DNA of 64,000 nt. Source: Streptomyces cylindrosporus (GTDB lineage Bacteria > Actinomycetota > Actinomycetes > Streptomycetales > Streptomycetaceae). The position numbers and the translations under genes were made by a program. This document shows positions 60,339 through 64,000 of this stretch, in pieces (positions within the stretch are counted from its first letter, which is position 1; each line of letters opens with the position of its first letter). The notes beneath the pieces were generated by a model. The model saw only the letters and a list, made by a program, of their open reading frames with translations. It was not told the DNA's origin and did no database searches. Location: NCBI RefSeq assembly GCF_022698165.1, contig NZ_JALDAY010000009.1, forward strand, positions 248,001 through 312,000. The letters are read 5' to 3'.

Positions 60339-61405
60339 GGGAGTTCGTGCACGAGACCCGGCCCATGCGGGTCGTCCTGCGGCCCGGCGCCGCCACGACC
60401 GCCACGCCCGACGAGGTCCAACGCCTGGGTCTGCGAAGGGTGTTGGTGGTGAGCGGACCCCGGGGCGCGGACACCGCCCGGTCCGTCGCGCACGCGCTGG
60501 GCGACGCGTGTGCCGGGGTGCATGCAGAGGCCCGTATGCACGTGCCCGTGGAGGTCGCCGAGCGGGCCGTCGAGGTGGCGCGCTCCCTGGGCGCCGACGG
60601 GTGTGTGGCCGTGGGCGGCGGTTCCGCGATCGGGCTCGGCAAGCTGCTCGCCCTGCGGGCCGGACTGCCGCTGATCGCCGTGCCCTCCACCTACTCCGGC
60701 TCCGAGATGACCCCCGTGTGGGGCCTGACCGAGAACGGCGCCAAGCGCACCGGCCGCGACCCGTCCGTGCTGCCGCGCAGTGTCGTCTACGACCCCGAGC
60801 TCACCCTCTCCCTCCCGGTCGGCCTCTCCGTCACCAGCGGCGTCAACGCCGTGGCGCACGCGGCCGAGGCCCTGTACGCGCCGGACGTCTCACCGCTGGT
60901 CGCGCTGACCGCGGAGGAAGGCGTACGCGCCGTGACGCGTGCCCTGCCCGAACTGGCAGCAAGCCCGCGGGACGTGGAGGCCCGGGGCGGTGCCCTCTAC
61001 GGGGCCTGGCTGTGCGGTGCCGTGCTCGGCGCGACCACCATGGGCCTGCACCACAAGCTCTGCCACGTCCTCGGCGGGACCTTCGGCCTCCCGCACGCCG
61101 ACACCCACACCGTCGTCCTGCCGTACGCCCTCGCCCACAACGCGCCCGCCGCGCCCGAGGCCATGGCGGCACTCGGCCGGGCCCTCGACACGGACGACGC
61201 CCCGGGTGCCCTGTGGGATCTCGCCGGCCGCCTCGGTGCGCCCCGCTCGCTGGCCGAACTCGGCATCGAGGAAGCCGACCTGGCGCAGGCCGCTCGCGAG
61301 GCGACCAGGCAGACGTACCCCAACCCGCGGCCGGTCACCACGGAGGGCGTACTCGACGTACTGAAGGCCGCCCACCGGGGCCTCCGGCCGCACACGACGT
61401 ACTGA
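60335..61405 (+). CDS. Maleylacetate reductase
   Basis: A 356-residue iron-type alcohol dehydrogenase-fold enzyme that reduces maleylacetate to 3-oxoadipate. Cofactor site GGGSAIGLGK, substrate loop STYSGSEMTPVWGLTENG, and the metal-binding histidines in HHKLCHVLGGTFGLPHADTHTVVLPY in outline. The ATG overlaps the dioxygenase stop. It completes the hydroxyquinol branch to central metabolism; genes for the 3-oxoadipate steps are not in the window. Confidence 0.95.
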   Translation: MREFVHETRPMRVVLRPGAATTATPDEVQRLGLRRVLVVSGPRGADTARSVAHALGDACAGVHAEARMHVPVEVAERAVEVARSLGADGCVAVGGGSAIGLGKLLALRAGLPLIAVPSTYSGSEMTPVWGLTENGAKRTGRDPSVLPRSVVYDPELTLSLPVGLSVTSGVNAVAHAAEALYAPDVSPLVALTAEEGVRAVTRALPELAASPRDVEARGGALYGAWLCGAVLGATTMGLHHKLCHVLGGTFGLPHADTHTVVLPYALAHNAPAAPEAMAALGRALDTDDAPGALWDLAGRLGAPRSLAELGIEEADLAQAAREATRQTYPNPRPVTTEGVLDVLKAAHRGLRPHTTY

Positions 61406-61430
61406 CCGACGAGACCGAAAGGTGAACACC

Positions 61431-62342
61431 ATGCCCCTCGGACTGCTCCGGCGGCGCCTCAGGAATGCCCCCGGAAGCGCCGCGGGCCTCACGCTTCCCG
61501 TCCCGGCCGGCGCGGGTGTCGTCGTCCGCGAGGTCCTGGACCCGGTGAACCAGCCCCTGGGCGGCGCCGACGTGACGGTGACGGAACTGCGCAGCCACCA
61601 GGTCTCGGCCCGCGGCACCACGGACCCGTACGGCCTGTTCATGGCCGTGCTGCCGCCCGGCGCCTACAGCCTGATGGTCCTGGCGGAGGGGTTGGAGCCG
61701 CACCGCGAGACCATCGAGGTCGCCGCCGACGCCGGTGCCGCCCCGCAGCGCGTATGGCTCCAGCCGGGCCGGCAGGCCGACCTCCCGGTACCCGGCACCT
61801 GGCTCTTCGACCCGCCGCACACGGCGATCCGCTTCATCGCCAAGCACGTCGGCATGGCCAATGTGCACGGCCGCTTCGAACGCTTCGAGGGCGGCATCCA
61901 GGTCATGCAGGAGGTCGCCGACTCCCGTGTCCACGTCCGCATAGACGCGTCCAGCATCACCACGGGCAACAACACCCGCGACGCCCACCTGCGCTCCGCC
62001 GACTTCCTCGACGTCGACAACTTCCCGTACATCGACTTCAGGAGCACCCGCTTCGCCTACCGGGGCGGCAGCAAGTGGTCCCTCAACGGCACCCTGACCA
62101 TGCACGGCGTGAGCCGGTCGGTGTCGCTGGACACCACCTACCTGGGCATGGTCAACGGCGGCTACGGCGAGGAACTGCGCTGCGCCGCCCTCGCCAAGGC
62201 CGAGCTGCACCGCGAGGACTACACCTTGAACTGGCGGTCCATGCTGGCGCGCGGTATCGCCGTGGTCGGTCCGACGGTCCAGCTGGAGCTGGACGTCCAG
62301 GCGATGTACCGCACCCACGACACTCCCACGCCCCCGGAGTAG
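61431..62342 (+). CDS. YceI-family lipid-binding protein with N-terminal carboxypeptidase-regulatory-like domain
   Basis: A 303-residue protein. The N-terminal 110 residues resemble a CarboxypepD_reg beta-sandwich (VVVREVLDPVNQPLGGADVTVTELR, then GAYSLMVLAEGLEPHRETIEV). The YceI lipocalin-like domain follows (GTWLFDPPHTAIRFIAKH, SSITTGNNTRDAHLRSADFLDV, LTMHGVSRSVSLDTTYLG). YceI domains bind isoprenoid-like or other hydrophobic ligands. There is no signal peptide. ATG 61431 follows AAAGGTGA at seven bases. It lies within the aromatic operon and may store or present a hydrophobic substrate (inference). Confidence 0.88.
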   Translation: MPLGLLRRRLRNAPGSAAGLTLPVPAGAGVVVREVLDPVNQPLGGADVTVTELRSHQVSARGTTDPYGLFMAVLPPGAYSLMVLAEGLEPHRETIEVAADAGAAPQRVWLQPGRQADLPVPGTWLFDPPHTAIRFIAKHVGMANVHGRFERFEGGIQVMQEVADSRVHVRIDASSITTGNNTRDAHLRSADFLDVDNFPYIDFRSTRFAYRGGSKWSLNGTLTMHGVSRSVSLDTTYLGMVNGGYGEELRCAALAKAELHREDYTLNWRSMLARGIAVVGPTVQLELDVQAMYRTHDTPTPPE

Positions 62343-62460
62343 GCGCGTTCCCCGTCCTTGACCCCCGGTCTGCCCTCCACGATGCTGTGTTGCGGCACGT
62401 GCTCTGCGTGCCGTAATGAGCAACATCGGACTCAGGTCTCGTACCAGTCGAGGAGTGGCC

Positions 62461-63546
62461 ATGTCTCATCAGGTCCGTGCCGTCGTCGCACGCGCGAAGG
62501 GCGCCCCCGTCAGCCTGGAAACGATCATCGTGCCCGACCCCGGTCCGGGCGAGGCGCTGGTCAAGGTCGAGGCCTGCGGGGTCTGCCACACCGACCTGCA
62601 CTACCGCGAGGGCGGCATCAACGACGACTTCCCGTTCCTGCTCGGGCACGAGGCCGCGGGCGTGGTGGAGTCGGTGGGGGAGGGGGTCACGGACGTCGCG
62701 CCCGGTGACTTCGTGATCCTCAACTGGCGTGCGGTGTGCGGGCAGTGCCGGGCCTGTCTGCGCGGGCGGCCCTGGTACTGCTTCGACACGCACAACGCCA
62801 AGCAGAAGATGACCCTGCTGGACGGTACGGAGCTCTCGCCGGCGCTGGGCATCGGCGCCTTCGCGGAGAAGACGCTGGTGGCCGCAGGGCAGTGCACCAA
62901 GGTGGACCGGGCGGCCTCGCCGGCCGCGGCCGGTCTGCTGGGCTGTGGCGTGATGGCGGGCATCGGCGCCGCGATCAACACCGGCAACGTCGGCCGCGGC
63001 GACTCGGTCGCCGTCATCGGCTGCGGCGGCGTCGGCGACGCGGCGATCGTCGGGTCGAACCTCGCGGGCGCGGCGAAGATCATCGCCGTCGACATCGACG
63101 ACCGCAAGCTCGCCACCGCCCAGAAGCTGGGCGCCACCCACACGGTCAACTCGCGCGAGGGCGACCCGGTCGCGGCGATCCAGGAGCTGACCGGCGGGTT
63201 CGGCGCCGACGTCGTCATCGAGGCGGTCGGCCGCCCGGAGACGTACCAGCAGGCCTTCTACGCCCGCGACCTCGCCGGCACCGTCGTCCTCGTCGGTGTG
63301 CCGACGCCGGAGATGAAGCTGGAACTGCCGCTGCTCGACGTCTTCGGGCGCGGTGGCTCGCTGAAGTCGTCCTGGTACGGAGACTGCCTGCCCAGCCGCG
63401 ACTTCCCGATGCTCATCGACCTCTACCTCCAGGGCCGCCTCGACCTGGACGCCTTCGTGACCGAGACCATCGCCCTCGACGAGGTCGAGAAGGCCTTCGA
63501 GCGGATGCACGGCGGCGACGTACTGCGCTCGGTGGTGGTGCTGTGA
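62461..63546 (+). CDS. S-(hydroxymethyl)mycothiol dehydrogenase (mycothiol-dependent formaldehyde dehydrogenase)
   Basis: A 361-residue zinc MDR dehydrogenase. Catalytic ligands lie in EACGVCHTDLHY and LLGHEAAGVV, and the structural site in CGQCRACLRGRPWYC. The NAD fold is VAVIGCGGVGDAAIVGSNLAGA. The overall sequence, with FDTHNAKQKMTLLDGTELSPALGIGAFAEKTLV in outline, is typical of the actinobacterial AdhE2/MscR group. GAGGAG stands six bases before the ATG. It oxidises formaldehyde bound to mycothiol; here it may handle aldehydes from aromatic ring side chains. The stop overlaps the next ATG (TGATG). Confidence 0.9.
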   Translation: MSHQVRAVVARAKGAPVSLETIIVPDPGPGEALVKVEACGVCHTDLHYREGGINDDFPFLLGHEAAGVVESVGEGVTDVAPGDFVILNWRAVCGQCRACLRGRPWYCFDTHNAKQKMTLLDGTELSPALGIGAFAEKTLVAAGQCTKVDRAASPAAAGLLGCGVMAGIGAAINTGNVGRGDSVAVIGCGGVGDAAIVGSNLAGAAKIIAVDIDDRKLATAQKLGATHTVNSREGDPVAAIQELTGGFGADVVIEAVGRPETYQQAFYARDLAGTVVLVGVPTPEMKLELPLLDVFGRGGSLKSSWYGDCLPSRDFPMLIDLYLQGRLDLDAFVTETIALDEVEKAFERMHGGDVLRSVVVL

Positions 63547-64000
63547 TGGCGGGTGCCCGCATCGAACGTCTGGTGACCTCGGGGACCTTCTCGCTGGACG
63601 GCGGCACCTGGGACGTCGACAACAACGTGTGGATCGTCGGCGACGACCACGAGGTGATCGTGATCGACGCCGCCCATGACGCCGACGCCATCGCCGGGGC
63701 GGTGGGCGGACGGCGCGTCAGGGCCATCGTGTGCACCCACGCGCACGACGACCACATCGACGCGGCACCGGAACTCGCCGAACGGGTCGGCGCCCCCGTG
63801 CTGCTCCACCCCGACGACCTGCCCCTGTGGAAGCAGACCCACCCCGACCGGGCACCCGACGCCGAACTTGCCGACGGGCAGATCCTGGTGGTCGCGGGGA
63901 CGGAACTGTCCGTGCTGCACACGCCCGGCCATGCCCCGGGCGCGGTCTGCCTGTACGCGCCCGCGCTCACCGCGCTCTTCAGCGGCGACACGCTCTTCTC
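63546..64000 (+). CDS. MBL-fold hydrolase following the mycothiol dehydrogenase (3'-truncated by window edge)
   Basis: The first 151 codons of a metallo-beta-lactamase-fold protein. The zinc motif THAHDDHIDA and second-ligand region LHTPGHAPGAVCLYAP are present, then LFSGDTLF at the window end. Coupling by TGATG to the mycothiol-dependent dehydrogenase is the standard actinobacterial pairing, in which the hydrolase is thought to cleave the S-formyl or other mycothiol thioester. Confidence 0.9.
   Translation, partial: MAGARIERLVTSGTFSLDGGTWDVDNNVWIVGDDHEVIVIDAAHDADAIAGAVGGRRVRAIVCTHAHDDHIDAAPELAERVGAPVLLHPDDLPLWKQTHPDRAPDAELADGQILVVAGTELSVLHTPGHAPGAVCLYAPALTALFSGDTLF

Overview
The window is a 64 kb piece of an actinomycete chromosome, almost certainly Streptomyces or a very close relative. 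It is very GC-rich, GTG starts are frequent, and reading frames in all six phases are long and open. Families typical of the genus are present: SAM methyltransferase DUF574, DUF6332, DUF6510, DUF6518, deazaflavin oxidoreductase, mycothiol-dependent enzymes, and a sugar ABC importer without its own ATPase. No rRNA, tRNA, CRISPR array, insertion sequence or prophage was seen. The region looks like accessory or chromosome-arm DNA rich in carbon-catabolism modules, each with its own regulator.

Layout. 1-6.2 kb: the 3' end of etfA, a secreted EEP-family phosphatase/nuclease, an HpcH/HpaI-like aldolase, a membrane Ser/Thr kinase, and a cyclotransferase-like protein with a repeat-rich N-terminus. 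6.2-13.9 kb: a LacI regulator and divergent ROK kinase around a perfect operator palindrome, then a secreted GH27 alpha-galactosidase divergent from a sugar ABC importer (binding protein plus two permeases). 13.9-20.9 kb: a roughly 590-base AT-richer non-coding stretch, two small exported or membrane proteins (one apparently with an ATC start), a TmrB-like kinase/Nudix fusion, a kinase-fold phosphotransferase, an MBL hydrolase, an M20 peptidase and a geranylgeranyl-reductase-type flavoprotein. 20.9-27.3 kb: a deazaflavin oxidoreductase/TetR pair with an operator array, a NarL-type two-component system, and an MFS/MarR pair with paired operators. 27.4-33.6 kb: a three-gene molybdopterin oxidoreductase/flavin reductase/zinc-ribbon operon, a methyltransferase, a flavin monooxygenase and membrane proteins.

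33.8-40.6 kb: a sugar-acid module (IclR, IlvD/Edd dehydratase, alcohol dehydrogenase, GNAT, and a 45-residue leftover of a fumarylacetoacetate hydrolase), a dehydratase and a hydrolase, then the ruins of a divergent LysR-LysE pair. 41-49 kb: a glycoside module (GH106-like enzyme, MFS transporter, arabinose/fucose-isomerase-like protein, LacI) with LacI-type palindromes over both divergent promoters. 49-57.5 kb: an OmpR winged-helix remnant, IclR, SpoIIE phosphatase, Gfo/Idh plus ThuA pair, a bacterial expansin, a polytopic glycosyltransferase-like protein and a Fis-type activator. 57.5-64 kb: a hydroxyquinol (resorcinol-type) operon made of a flavin hydroxylase, intradiol dioxygenase and maleylacetate reductase, followed by a YceI protein, a mycothiol-dependent formaldehyde dehydrogenase and an MBL hydrolase cut by the window end.

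The catabolic modules share a plan: a local regulator sits beside a divergent promoter that carries a visible inverted repeat. At least four loci show decay (FAH, LysR, LysE, OmpR remnants), so the region has undergone recent gene loss. Starts were chosen from ribosome-binding sites, domain boundaries and translational coupling. Functions come from motif recognition without database searches.
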